Below are positions 1 through 6,367 of a stretch of DNA of 9,589 nt, piece after piece. The DNA is from JARRRL01 sp037380725 (GTDB taxonomy: Bacteria; Pseudomonadota; Gammaproteobacteria; Pseudomonadales; JANQJO01). The position numbers and the translations under genes were made by a program. The notes under the pieces are model-generated. The model was not told the DNA's origin and searched no databases. It worked only from the letters and a program-made list of their open reading frames with translations. The stretch spans positions 1 through 9,589 of the forward strand of contig JARRRL010000191.1 of NCBI GenBank assembly GCA_037380725.1. Direction: 5' to 3'. The stretch's first letter is position 1, and each line of letters begins with the position of its first letter.

Positions 1-187
1 TCACGCGTTGCAAGGTGACGCGCGGGTGCGCCATTAAAATTTTTATCAATTCAGATCCGGTATAGCCCGTCGCCCCCACAATTCCAACACGCAGTGTAGG
101 CGCAGCATCACCCACTGTTTGATGATCCATTGCGCTAAAAGCTGGGCTGTTGGCGTCATCACCAAGCCCAGGATTTTCCTCCGCCAT
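1..187 (-). CDS. argC: N-acetyl-gamma-glutamyl-phosphate reductase, 5' end only
   Basis: This is the first 62 codons of ArgC, running off the left edge. ArgC is the cytoplasmic NADPH-dependent enzyme that reduces N-acetylglutamyl phosphate to its semialdehyde, the third step of arginine synthesis. The visible part contains the Rossmann nucleotide-binding loop GIVGATGYTGSEL at residues 35-47, the near-invariant start of the family. The ATG at 187 is preceded by GAGG and GGAG purine runs (about 191-200), so it is a credible start. It gives a hydrophilic extension of about 30 residues ahead of the Rossmann strand, longer than usual for ArgC. An in-frame ATG at 130 or GTG at 115 would shorten this, but neither has a clear ribosome site. 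The gene is divergent from cheB. The catalytic Cys and His lie outside the window, so integrity cannot be judged. Confidence 0.93.
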   Translation of the reverse strand, partial: MAEENPGLGDDANSPAFSAMDHQTVGDAAPTLRVGIVGATGYTGSELIKILMAHPRVTLQRV

Positions 188-454
188 ACTCTCCAACCTC
201 TCTATCACCAAGCACCATGAAACGACGCGTTTACATACCGATCTTACGCACCTGTACTAGACTATATACGAAAGCTAATCGGCTGTAGCATACCAAAAAA
301 ACCACCGTCCACCACAATCGAACATACGACAGTACGCACCGTGAACGGATGACGACGCACAGCACACTCAACAGATACTGAAAACTTATGATGGATGATG
401 GACAAATCGGCATTGACCAAACATCGTAGCCAAACAACGTAAAGGGAGTCCGGT
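188..454. other. Divergent argC/cheB intergenic region
   Basis: This 267-base spacer separates the divergent argC and cheB genes and should hold both promoters. I see an AT-rich TATATA-like stretch at 263-268, readable as TATAGT on the argC strand, and TTGACC at 413-418 on the cheB strand. Neither pairs with a good partner element at 16-18 bases, so I do not call a promoter. No recognisable gene, ArgR operator or sigma-28 motif stands out by eye. A short 388-403 run repeats ATGATGG. Confidence 0.5.
441..448 (+). promoter_or_regulatory. Ribosome binding site fixing the cheB GTG start
   Basis: AAAGGGAG sits 6 bases upstream of the GTG at 455. It supports this non-ATG start over the overlapping GTG at 453, which is in another frame. 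Confidence 0.7.
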
Positions 455-1528
455 GTGGGACAAAAAACGCGTGTCATGGTTGTCGACGACAGCGCTCTTA
501 TGCGCAATGTACTGACCAGACTACTTGAAACTGATGCAGACATCGAAGTTGTCCACGCCGCCAAAGACCCCATTGACGCTCAAGCCGCGCTCGAAAAAAA
601 GCACCCCGATGTCATCACACTTGATATCGAAATGCCCAAAATGGACGGCGTTACATTCCTAAAAAAGTTTATGAGCACGCAACCAACACCAACCATCATC
701 ATCAGTTCACACGCCGAGACTGGTAAAAAAATTACCATTGAAGCACTGGAAGCGGGTGCCGTTGACATCATCACCAAGCCCAAAGTTGGCGTCGCTCGTC
801 ATTTGGAGTCCGTCGCAGAAGACATCATTCGCCGTGTGAAGTCCGCAGCGCGCTCCAATGTTAAAGCCATTAACATTCCTTTTAACACCTCGTCGAGTCG
901 CACGATTGATAACAACTCGACAAAACAATACAGAACAAGCCATCAAATCATTGGCATCGGCGCTTCCACCGGTGGCGTCGAGCAATTAGCACGCATATTA
1001 CCGATGTTCCCCCTCTCTTCTCCAGCAATTCTAATTTGTCAACATATGCCAGAGGGCTTTACCAGTACCTTCGCCAAACGATTAAACAGTTTGTCACAAA
1101 TTCGGGTAAAAGAAGCCGAAGACGGGGACCGGATCGAACCAGGCACCGCATTTTTGGCTCCCGGCGGAACGCGCCATATGCAAGTCAAACACGTTGGGAA
1201 CATGTACCATGTGGTCTTAACGGAAGGCGAAAAAGTCTCATTTAACCGCCCATCCGTAGACGTGCTCTTTGAATCCATCGCCAAGCAAGTGGGCTCAAAC
1301 AGTGCCTGCGTACTCATGACGGGTATGGGCAGAGATGGCGCACAAGGTTTATTAAAATGCCGTGAGAACGGCGGCAAAACGTTCATCGAAAATGAACGCT
1401 CGTGTGTCGTCTTTGGAATGCCTGGCGAAGCGCAACGACTCGGCGCAGCCAGTGATGCGCTGAATCTCGAGCAAATACCAAACAGACTCTTAGCCGCTTT
1501 AAACCGAGACAAATTAAAAACAAATTAA
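455..1528 (+). CDS. cheB: Chemotaxis response regulator protein-glutamate methylesterase CheB
   Basis: CheB demethylates (and deamidates) glutamyl residues of chemoreceptors, giving adaptation when phosphorylated by CheA. The 357-residue protein has the normal two-domain length. The receiver domain covers about residues 5-125, with acidic pocket D11/D12, phosphoacceptor D57 in the CheB hallmark LDIEMPKMDG (56-65), S84 and K108. A polar Ser/Thr/Asn linker spans about 130-163. The methylesterase domain follows, with S171 (GASTGG), H197 (QHMP) and D294 (TGMGRDG) matching the known Ser-His-Asp triad. The GTG start at 455 lies 6 bases after AAAGGGAG (441-448); the next Met would remove the receiver strand. 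No cheA, cheW, cheY, cheR or receptor gene is nearby, so it is an orphan copy whose partners must be encoded elsewhere. A downstream terminator is not evident. Confidence 0.96.
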   Translation: MGQKTRVMVVDDSALMRNVLTRLLETDADIEVVHAAKDPIDAQAALEKKHPDVITLDIEMPKMDGVTFLKKFMSTQPTPTIIISSHAETGKKITIEALEAGAVDIITKPKVGVARHLESVAEDIIRRVKSAARSNVKAINIPFNTSSSRTIDNNSTKQYRTSHQIIGIGASTGGVEQLARILPMFPLSSPAILICQHMPEGFTSTFAKRLNSLSQIRVKEAEDGDRIEPGTAFLAPGGTRHMQVKHVGNMYHVVLTEGEKVSFNRPSVDVLFESIAKQVGSNSACVLMTGMGRDGAQGLLKCRENGGKTFIENERSCVVFGMPGEAQRLGAASDALNLEQIPNRLLAALNRDKLKTN

Positions 1529-1689
1529 AGACAAATAAAAAGTACGCCAAGCGCCTGCGTCCTTTCCACCGCCAAGCTGTAATGCCGTAATGCTGTTCGT
1601 TTCAGCCAAACTCGTGTTAAGCTGCAACAACTGCGCCTTGATAGCGTCTTTCACGACGTAGCTATTAACACCTCAACACAACGGCGCCC
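1529..1689. other. Unassigned spacer, left part of a mosaic region
   Basis: This stretch lies between the end of cheB and the inverted thiD copy. On the plus strand it has no convincing reading frame. On the minus strand a 46-codon ORF (GTG at 1654 to TAA at 1514) overlaps the last 15 bases of cheB. Its product contains TSLAETNSITALQLGGG, which faintly resembles the C-terminal LxxGGG end of NodT/OprM-type outer-membrane efflux proteins. The resemblance is too short to assign and there is no clear ribosome site. It could be a displaced gene fragment. The end at 1690 is set by where identity with thiD begins. Confidence 0.35.
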
Positions 1690-1768
1690 AAAATAACAGG
1701 TATATCAGCGTAGTCGGTGAACAGTGTGTGCAGAGCCTGTGCGACGGTGTGGCTGTTGATGAGACCGA
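1690..1768 (-). repeat. 79-base perfect inverted copy of internal thiD sequence
   Basis: Positions 1690-1768 are the exact reverse complement of 2189-2267 inside thiD (79 of 79 bases by eye). The flanking bases differ at both ends, so these are the limits of identity. The copied part encodes ThiD residues of about 89-115. On the plus strand the copy abuts hemJ-like coding sequence at 1770; on its other side it abuts sequence of unknown origin. There are no transposase genes or target-site-like direct repeats around it. See the partner entry at 2189-2267. Confidence 0.97.
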
Positions 1769-1769
1769 G

Positions 1770-1895
1770 AAACGTTTTGCGGCGGATCAAAACACAAAGA
1801 GCCATGTGTATTTTCGCTGGCTGAACGAGGCACCCATTTTACTGCTCGTCGCCATTGTCATTCTGGTTATTGTACGCCCCAGTTTTAACCTGTGA
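1770..1895 (+). pseudogene. hemJ: 3' remnant of hemJ (protoporphyrinogen oxidase, CopD/UPF0093 family)
   Basis: The last 41 codons of a HemJ-like gene survive here, ending in TGA at 1893-1895. HemJ is a membrane protein of about 140-150 residues that oxidises protoporphyrinogen IX in heme synthesis. The visible sequence has the family's C-terminal signature: KSH, then FRWLNEAP, a hydrophobic helix (ILLLVAIVILVIV) and a terminal R-P-S-F. The N-terminal roughly 100 residues, with the conserved heme-binding His and first helices, are missing. In their place lies the inverted thiD copy, whose reading frame happens to stay open into the remnant but encodes nothing HemJ-like. The assignment rests on a short but characteristic tail. 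An intact hemJ, hemG or hemY elsewhere would be needed for aerobic heme synthesis. Confidence 0.72.
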
Positions 1896-1923
1896 ATACT
1901 TGATTCCCTCGCGAGATGAGCCT

Positions 1924-2745
1924 ATGACAACCGCACTCTCAACGCATTTATCGGAAGCATCTCCCCCCATCGTCATGTGCTTTTCGGGCCTTGACCCCAC
2001 TGGGGGAGCGGGCATTCAAGCGGACATCGAAACGTGTTTGACACTTGGAGTCCATTGCACCCCTATACTCACCGCGTTAACCGTGCAAGATACCCGTAAC
2101 GCATCACACTCTGAAGCGGTGAACCCAAACACACTGATTGCTCAAGCCCGCGCTGTGCTGGAAGACATCCCCGTTAACGTCTTTAAAGTCGGTCTCATCA
2201 ACAGCCACACCGTCGCACAGGCTCTGCACACACTGTTCACCGACTACGCTGATATACCTGTTATTTTTGACCCCGTGCTCTCCGCTGGTGGTGGACACCC
2301 ATTTGGCAATGAACAACTGATTGAACAGGTGCGCACATTTCTATTACCTCATACTCATTTGTTACTGCCCAACATCGACGAAGCAAAAAAACTAGCACCC
2401 GAAGCCGATACCTTGGAAGCCTGCGCTCACGAACTCATGGACTCAGGCTGTGAATACGTTCTCATTACCGGCACACACGCTCACTCTACGAAGATTGAAC
2501 ATCAGCTCTATGGCCACAATCAGCTAATGCAAAGCTTCGATTGTGAACGCCTACCCAACACGTACCACGGTTCAGGCTGTACACTCGCCAGCGCTGTCGC
2601 CTGCCACCTCGCACACGGATTGAATATCACGCAATCTTGTCGAGAAGCGCAAACTTTCACATTTCGCACTTTAAAACACGCAAAACGACTGGGAATGGGA
2701 CAGCTCATTCCGCACCGAGCCGCTATCCACGCCACCACCAGGTAG
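1924..2745 (+). CDS. thiD: Bifunctional hydroxymethylpyrimidine kinase / HMP-phosphate kinase
   Basis: ThiD phosphorylates 4-amino-5-hydroxymethyl-2-methylpyrimidine twice, giving the pyrimidine pyrophosphate that ThiE joins to the thiazole in thiamine synthesis. The 273-residue product matches the family length. It shows the N-terminal substrate loop SGLDPTGGAGIQAD (21-34), the FDPVLSAGGG strand, LLPNIDEAKKLA, the nucleotide-side LITGTHAH and the anion-hole/catalytic HGSGCT with Cys219. I chose ATG 1924: the frame stays open back to a TTG at 1855, but that lies inside the hemJ remnant and adds nothing family-like. Only a weak GAG/ATGAG purine tract precedes the ATG. No thiE, thiG or thi-box riboswitch is visible beside it. 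Bases 2189-2267 are duplicated in inverted form upstream. The gene converges with lipB. Confidence 0.96.
   Translation: MTTALSTHLSEASPPIVMCFSGLDPTGGAGIQADIETCLTLGVHCTPILTALTVQDTRNASHSEAVNPNTLIAQARAVLEDIPVNVFKVGLINSHTVAQALHTLFTDYADIPVIFDPVLSAGGGHPFGNEQLIEQVRTFLLPHTHLLLPNIDEAKKLAPEADTLEACAHELMDSGCEYVLITGTHAHSTKIEHQLYGHNQLMQSFDCERLPNTYHGSGCTLASAVACHLAHGLNITQSCREAQTFTFRTLKHAKRLGMGQLIPHRAAIHATTR
2189..2267 (+). repeat. Source arm of the 79-base inverted repeat, inside thiD
   Basis: This is the thiD-internal arm matched exactly by 1690-1768 in reverse complement. It lies in an intact reading frame and encodes normal ThiD sequence (about residues 89-115), so this arm is the ancestral copy and the upstream arm the derived one. 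The arms are separated by 420 bases, a loop that contains the thiD start. Confidence 0.97.
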
Positions 2746-2798
2746 CCTCGCTGAATGAAGTCAGCGTTTTTAAGCAACAGGCGCATAAAGCAAAACTC

Positions 2799-2814
2799 AG
2801 TGCGTCACCGCACT
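2799..2814 (-). terminator. Possible weak terminator hairpin between convergent thiD and lipB
   Basis: AGTGCG, loop TCAC, CGCACT makes a 6-base perfect stem with a 4-base loop. Read on the lipB strand it is followed by GAGTTTTGCTTT, an interrupted T-tract. Its place just after the lipB stop fits a terminator. The short stem and broken T run make it weak. Confidence 0.3.
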
Positions 2815-2816
2815 CC

Positions 2817-2844
2817 ACTTTCCTGCCTCAACTTCCCTGCCTCA
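2817..2844. repeat. 14-base tandem repeat spanning the lipB stop
   Basis: Two 14-base units (2817-2830 and 2831-2844) differ at one base, and a third degenerate unit starts at 2845. They encode the last codons of lipB, and the stop TGA (2828-2830) lies at the edge of the first unit. Because 14 is not a multiple of three, gain or loss of a unit would change the LipB C-terminus. Confidence 0.8.
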
Positions 2845-3592
2845 ACTTTCGCTGCTGATACCAGTGCAAAAATCGTTTCGCAACGATCTCAGTCGCCTGC
2901 GCGACAGAGGTATTCGGATCCGGCTGCGCCGCTGAAAGCGCCTCAAAAGGTGGCTGTAATCGCTGCTGCTGCACCAGTGTCGACACTTGCGTCATGCGTT
3001 GACCCGCATAGCCGCAAGGATGAATATCCAGAAAAGGCGCTAAATCCATCGCTACATTGAGCGCAATCCCATGATAACTGACCTGCCGTACTCCCGCTCG
3101 CTTGCAACGCAAACCCAAAGACGCCAGTTTATATCCATCGACATAAATACCCGGTCGATTCGGATCGGCCTGCGCACCGGTGATGCCCCACGCTTCAAGT
3201 TGCTGTAATATCAAACGCTCCAGTTCATGGACAAACCCAGCGCCGCTCAGCGATAAAGGGTGCAAATTTATCAAGGGGTACATCACGAGCTGACCGGGAC
3301 CATGATAGGTCACGTCTCCACCCCGATCGGCGTGCACAATTGGAATACCCACTTCGCGCAACAGACCAGCGCGTAGTCCACGCGTCCCCAAGGTATAAAC
3401 CGGATGATGATGCAGGCACCACAGTTGATCAGCCAAATTGGGATCCGCCAGCATCTGTTGAACTCGTGTCTTCATCGCCAACCACACAGAGCGATAATCG
3501 CACACACCGAACCACTTAATTTCTAAGTCCGTGTCCGCCTGCAAAACAACAGATCCATTTATTAGCGCTGATTCATCCTCCTCATTACTCAT
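2828..3592 (-). CDS. lipB: Octanoyl-[acyl-carrier-protein]:protein N-octanoyltransferase
   Basis: LipB moves octanoyl groups from ACP to lipoyl domains of 2-oxoacid dehydrogenases and GcvH, the first step of protein lipoylation in the cytoplasm. The sequence shows the substrate-pocket block RGGDVTYHGPGQL (90-102), catalytic Lys155 in KLASLGLR, SYHGIALNV (172-180) and the catalytic Cys193 in HPCGYAG. At 254 residues it is about 40 longer than E. coli LipB, split between an acidic N-terminal extension of about 22 residues and a longer C-terminal tail. The ATG at 3592 has no strong upstream ribosome site; an AGGAGG lies just inside the frame, ahead of no suitably spaced in-frame ATG, so the start is uncertain. 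It lies 39 bases after ybeD and is last in the minus-strand cluster. lipA, often next door, is not here. Confidence 0.96.
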   Translation of the reverse strand: MSNEEDESALINGSVVLQADTDLEIKWFGVCDYRSVWLAMKTRVQQMLADPNLADQLWCLHHHPVYTLGTRGLRAGLLREVGIPIVHADRGGDVTYHGPGQLVMYPLINLHPLSLSGAGFVHELERLILQQLEAWGITGAQADPNRPGIYVDGYKLASLGLRCKRAGVRQVSYHGIALNVAMDLAPFLDIHPCGYAGQRMTQVSTLVQQQRLQPPFEALSAAQPDPNTSVAQATEIVAKRFLHWYQQRKLRQGS

Positions 3593-3631
3593 TACTCGAA
3601 GACCGCCTCACACTGTTAGCAAACGCAAGAT

Positions 3632-3898
3632 CTATAAACTCCACACAATTGCTTCGTGGGCATTTAAATCCCGATACACACCTTCTACCTGCGATTTATT
3701 TTCAAAAACCAAGGTGGCCGTAACGGATGTGTAATTGCCTTTGCCGCTTGGCTTGAGAGTCACAGTACGCGCATCAAAATTCGGTACGTAACGCCGCACA
3801 ATTTCTGAAACGATATCCGCCAAGGGCGCATGCGAATGGCCGATCGTTTTCAGCATATACTCCATGGGAAAATCCCATAATTCTTCAGTAATACTCAT
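3632..3898 (-). CDS. ybeD: YbeD / DUF493 family protein
   Basis: This is a small cytoplasmic protein of the YbeD (DUF493) family, an ACT-like alpha/beta fold whose function is not firmly established. It is typically found between dacA and lipB, as here. Hallmarks are FPMEYMLKTIG near the N-terminus, a central helix, the KPSGKGNYTSVTATLVF strand pair (the family's KPSSKGNYxSV motif) and the C-terminal VEGVYRDLNAHE helix. From ATG 3898 it is 88 residues, the usual length. I prefer this start because GGGGTG lies about 8 bases ahead; a GTG at 3907 would add three residues but would overlap that ribosome site. Stop is TAG. It sits a few bases after dacA and 39 before lipB, indicating co-transcription. 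Confidence 0.93.
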   Translation of the reverse strand: MSITEELWDFPMEYMLKTIGHSHAPLADIVSEIVRRYVPNFDARTVTLKPSGKGNYTSVTATLVFENKSQVEGVYRDLNAHEAIVWSL

Positions 3899-3923
3899 GA
3901 TGTTCACCCCACCAGTAGCGCCA

Positions 3924-5183
3924 TCATTCCATCCATTCCAGAAAACGTAAATTCACCCAATGATAAAGCCGCCTAAACAAGCCGCCATCGACAATGGTTT
4001 CTAAGGCAACCAAATCGCGCGACGCGACCGGTTTACCTTCCACGCTCAGCTCAAAGCTACCCATCACATCACCACGGTTTATCGGTGCTTGAATATAGCG
4101 ATCAATATTAATAGATGCTTCCAGCTGATCCATTTTCCCGCGCGGCACCACCACCGTCAAATCATCCGCCAGTCCCATCGCCAACTCTTCCGTTTCGCCC
4201 ATCCACACACGCTGCGTATGTATGGGATCCAAAGCTTGATATGGCGTGACAACCTCAAAAGAACGAAAACCATACTTTAACAATTTCTGACTTTCTCGTG
4301 CACGCGATTGCGCCGAATCCGCCCCCATGACCACAGCAATCAAGCGCATACCGTCTCGCTGCGCCGACGAAACCAAACAATATCCCGCATCATCCGTATG
4401 ACCCGTTTTTACGCCATCCACCGTTGGATCGCGCCACAACAACAGATTGCGATTCTGTTGACGGATATTATTATAAGTGAATTCTTTCTCTCTATAGATT
4501 TTATAATGTTCTGGGAAATCAAAGATAAGCGCTTTCGCTAATTTGGCCAAATCGAGCGCCGTGGTATAGTGATCTTCCACGGGCAACCCGGTAGAGTTAC
4601 TGAAGTGTGAATCCGATAAACCGATCAGCTTCGCGTATTCGTTCATCAGATTCGCAAAAGCTGACTCACTGCCCGCGATGTGCTCCGCCATCGCCACACT
4701 GGCGTCATTACCGGATTGAACAATAATACCATGCAATAAATCGGTAACTGGCACGCGCGTGCCCTCGCGCACAAACATCCGCGACCCTTCTTTGTGCCAC
4801 GCGTTGACGCTAATGGGCACCGCATCTTCTGTGGTGATTGTGCCACGTTTTAACTCACTGGCAATCACGTAACTGGTCATGATTTTGGTCAAACTGGCGG
4901 GGGGTAAACGCACTTCTGATCGATATTCCAATAACACCGTATCGCTCTCTGGCTCAAACAACACGTAGGACGTAGCCGCAATATCGGGCGCACTTGGCAT
5001 CAAATCAGCGAGTTCGGCGACACTTGCAGCGGACCAGCCCAACACACACACACCCAATACATATAGCCAGGAACGAAACCAGAGGGAACCCGAAATACCG
5101 ATTCGCTTCATAACATTCACACGCGCCTCTCTCACACATTCGCCCGCCTCACACGTGTATTGATCCGGCGCTCTTGCACTCAT
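3924..5183 (-). CDS. dacA: D-alanyl-D-alanine carboxypeptidase (PBP5/6 family)
   Basis: DacA removes the terminal D-Ala from peptidoglycan pentapeptides in the periplasm. Numbering from ATG 5183, the Peptidase S11 domain carries the three penicillin-binding motifs: SLTK (Ser97 nucleophile, Lys100), SGN (157-159) and KTG (259-261). A PBP5-type C-terminal beta domain follows, then an amphipathic end (LFRRLYHWVNLRFLEW) that anchors the enzyme to the membrane. A signal peptide with core LYVLGVCVLGWSAASVA follows MKRIG (residues 25-29). ATG 5183 has a strong ribosome site (AGGGGGTGAG) but puts 24 polar residues before the signal. GTG 5120, with its own GAGAGAGG, or ATG 5111 would give a conventional signal peptide. 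It lies between mltB (90 bases upstream) and ybeD; rlpA, commonly just upstream elsewhere, is absent. Confidence 0.96.
   Translation of the reverse strand: MSARAPDQYTCEAGECVREARVNVMKRIGISGSLWFRSWLYVLGVCVLGWSAASVAELADLMPSAPDIAATSYVLFEPESDTVLLEYRSEVRLPPASLTKIMTSYVIASELKRGTITTEDAVPISVNAWHKEGSRMFVREGTRVPVTDLLHGIIVQSGNDASVAMAEHIAGSESAFANLMNEYAKLIGLSDSHFSNSTGLPVEDHYTTALDLAKLAKALIFDFPEHYKIYREKEFTYNNIRQQNRNLLLWRDPTVDGVKTGHTDDAGYCLVSSAQRDGMRLIAVVMGADSAQSRARESQKLLKYGFRSFEVVTPYQALDPIHTQRVWMGETEELAMGLADDLTVVVPRGKMDQLEASINIDRYIQAPINRGDVMGSFELSVEGKPVASRDLVALETIVDGGLFRRLYHWVNLRFLEWME
5126..5133 (-). promoter_or_regulatory. Second ribosome site supporting a shorter DacA
   Basis: GAGAGAGG lies 5 bases ahead of an in-frame GTG at 5120. 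Starting there yields MNVMKRIG followed directly by the hydrophobic signal core, the normal DacA arrangement. It competes with the upstream site at 5187-5196. Confidence 0.45.
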
Positions 5184-5186
5184 ATT

Positions 5187-5196
5187 CTCACCCCCT
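5187..5196 (-). promoter_or_regulatory. Strong ribosome site for the long DacA start
   Basis: On the minus strand AGGGGGTGAG precedes ATG 5183 with about 7 bases between the G-run and the ATG. It is the strongest Shine-Dalgarno-like tract near dacA and supports translation from the upstream start. Confidence 0.55.
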
Positions 5197-5273
5197 ACTA
5201 TTTACCACCTGAACCGTAGACAGATTACACCGCTATAAACAAACCTCTGCCCGAAGACGGCGTATTCCAAACA

Positions 5274-6308
5274 CTAACCGACCTTACGACTCGCGCGCAA
5301 GGTTTCCGCCAACTGATACACGGCCATCGCGTACAAACGCGAACGATTGTATCGTGTTATAACATAAAAATTTTCAAAACCAGCCCAATACTCCGGTCCC
5401 TGATCCGTTTCGTAGCGCAGCAGCGTCACCGGCGTCTTCCCCGGCACCTCATCCACACCATCCAACCCTAAAACACGCATATCCTGAGCACGCCAGGTGG
5501 GTTCAAGTTGACGGTTCGCTTGAACGGCAATGTCCGCTTCCTTCACCCCAGCTCGCAGCGAAAGCGGTCGAACCACCACCCGCTCCGCTTGCCAGCCATG
5601 ACGGTGAAAATAATTACCCACACTGCCCACGGCATCGTCCACCGAATTGATCAAATCCACCTTTCCATCTCGATCAAAATCAACCGCAAATTGTCGATAA
5701 CTGCTGGGAATAAACTGTGGATACCCCATTGCCCCGGCATACGAACCCAGCACATTCGGTGACAACACGCGGGCTTTATTCAACACTAAAAACTGCTCCA
5801 ATTCATTTCGGAAAAAAGCAGAGCGCGGCGGATAGCTGAACGCCAGTGTTGACAGCGCCTCAATAACGGGAAACTTTCCTTTAAAATTCCCATATCGCGT
5901 TTCCACACCAATGATGGCCACCATGATTTCAGCGGGCACTCGATACGTTTGAGCGGCCTGCGCCAACACGTCCTCATGCTCAGCCCAGAACGCCAAGCCC
6001 CGTTTAACGGACGTTTCATTTATAAAAATAGGACGGTATTCAGACCACGTTTTTGTTTTTTCCGCTGGACGTTCCATCAACGCAATAATATCGTCGCGCT
6101 GGTCAACTTCCGAAAACAGGGCAATCAAGTCCATTCGATCCCAGTGATGGGCTTGTTCCATTTCGCCTAAAAACTGTTGAAACTGAGGATGTTGCAAGTA
6201 ATTCTTCCCCCACGCAGCGGACGTCGTCAAGCCCAGCGCCATCACAATACAGCACATCACTCCGTGGCAAGCTCCCACCAATCTTCCTCGCACGCTGTAC
6301 GTCTTCAT
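5274..6308 (-). CDS. mltB: Membrane-bound/soluble lytic murein transglycosylase B
   Basis: This enzyme cleaves the MurNAc-GlcNAc bond in peptidoglycan with formation of 1,6-anhydroMurNAc. The 344-residue protein fits the SLT_2 (MltB/SltB) family. It shows the conserved WSEYRPIF and RGLAFWAEHEDVLAQA blocks, catalytic Glu136 in GVETRYG, the FPVIEALSTLAF segment, SYAGAMGYPQFIPSSY and the DFDRDGKVDL loop, and ends with the FYVITRYNRS block. The N-terminus is a Sec signal peptide ending around TTSAAWG. The only Cys near it (Cys14) precedes the hydrophobic core, so I see no usable lipobox; this suggests a soluble periplasmic SltB-like form rather than an E. coli-like lipoprotein. GGAG lies 8 bases ahead of ATG 6308. 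It sits 59 bases after rodA and 90 before dacA in the same operon-like run, as with SltB1-type genes in Pseudomonas. Confidence 0.95.
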   Translation of the reverse strand: MKTYSVRGRLVGACHGVMCCIVMALGLTTSAAWGKNYLQHPQFQQFLGEMEQAHHWDRMDLIALFSEVDQRDDIIALMERPAEKTKTWSEYRPIFINETSVKRGLAFWAEHEDVLAQAAQTYRVPAEIMVAIIGVETRYGNFKGKFPVIEALSTLAFSYPPRSAFFRNELEQFLVLNKARVLSPNVLGSYAGAMGYPQFIPSSYRQFAVDFDRDGKVDLINSVDDAVGSVGNYFHRHGWQAERVVVRPLSLRAGVKEADIAVQANRQLEPTWRAQDMRVLGLDGVDEVPGKTPVTLLRYETDQGPEYWAGFENFYVITRYNRSRLYAMAVYQLAETLRASRKVG

Positions 6309-6367
6309 CTCAAATACTCCATTTTTGTACTTTGATTACGATTGCTCTACGATCCCAGCATTCCTGT

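Noticed and set aside
217..288. Small plus-strand ORF starting ATG-AAA in the argC/cheB spacer
   Set aside because: It has about 23 codons, no ribosome site and no recognisable content.
1855..1923. Upstream TTG start for thiD, giving a 296-residue protein
   Set aside because: The extension overlaps the hemJ remnant in another frame and lacks ThiD similarity; ATG 1924 gives the normal length.
1690..2267. Inverted repeat as the ends of an insertion sequence
   Set aside because: The arms are internal thiD sequence, no transposase lies between them, and no flanking target duplication is visible.
6240..6308. Lipoprotein signal in MltB around Cys14
   Set aside because: The Val-Gly-Ala-Cys sequence precedes the hydrophobic core instead of following it, so it cannot act as a lipobox; a signal peptidase I site is more likely.
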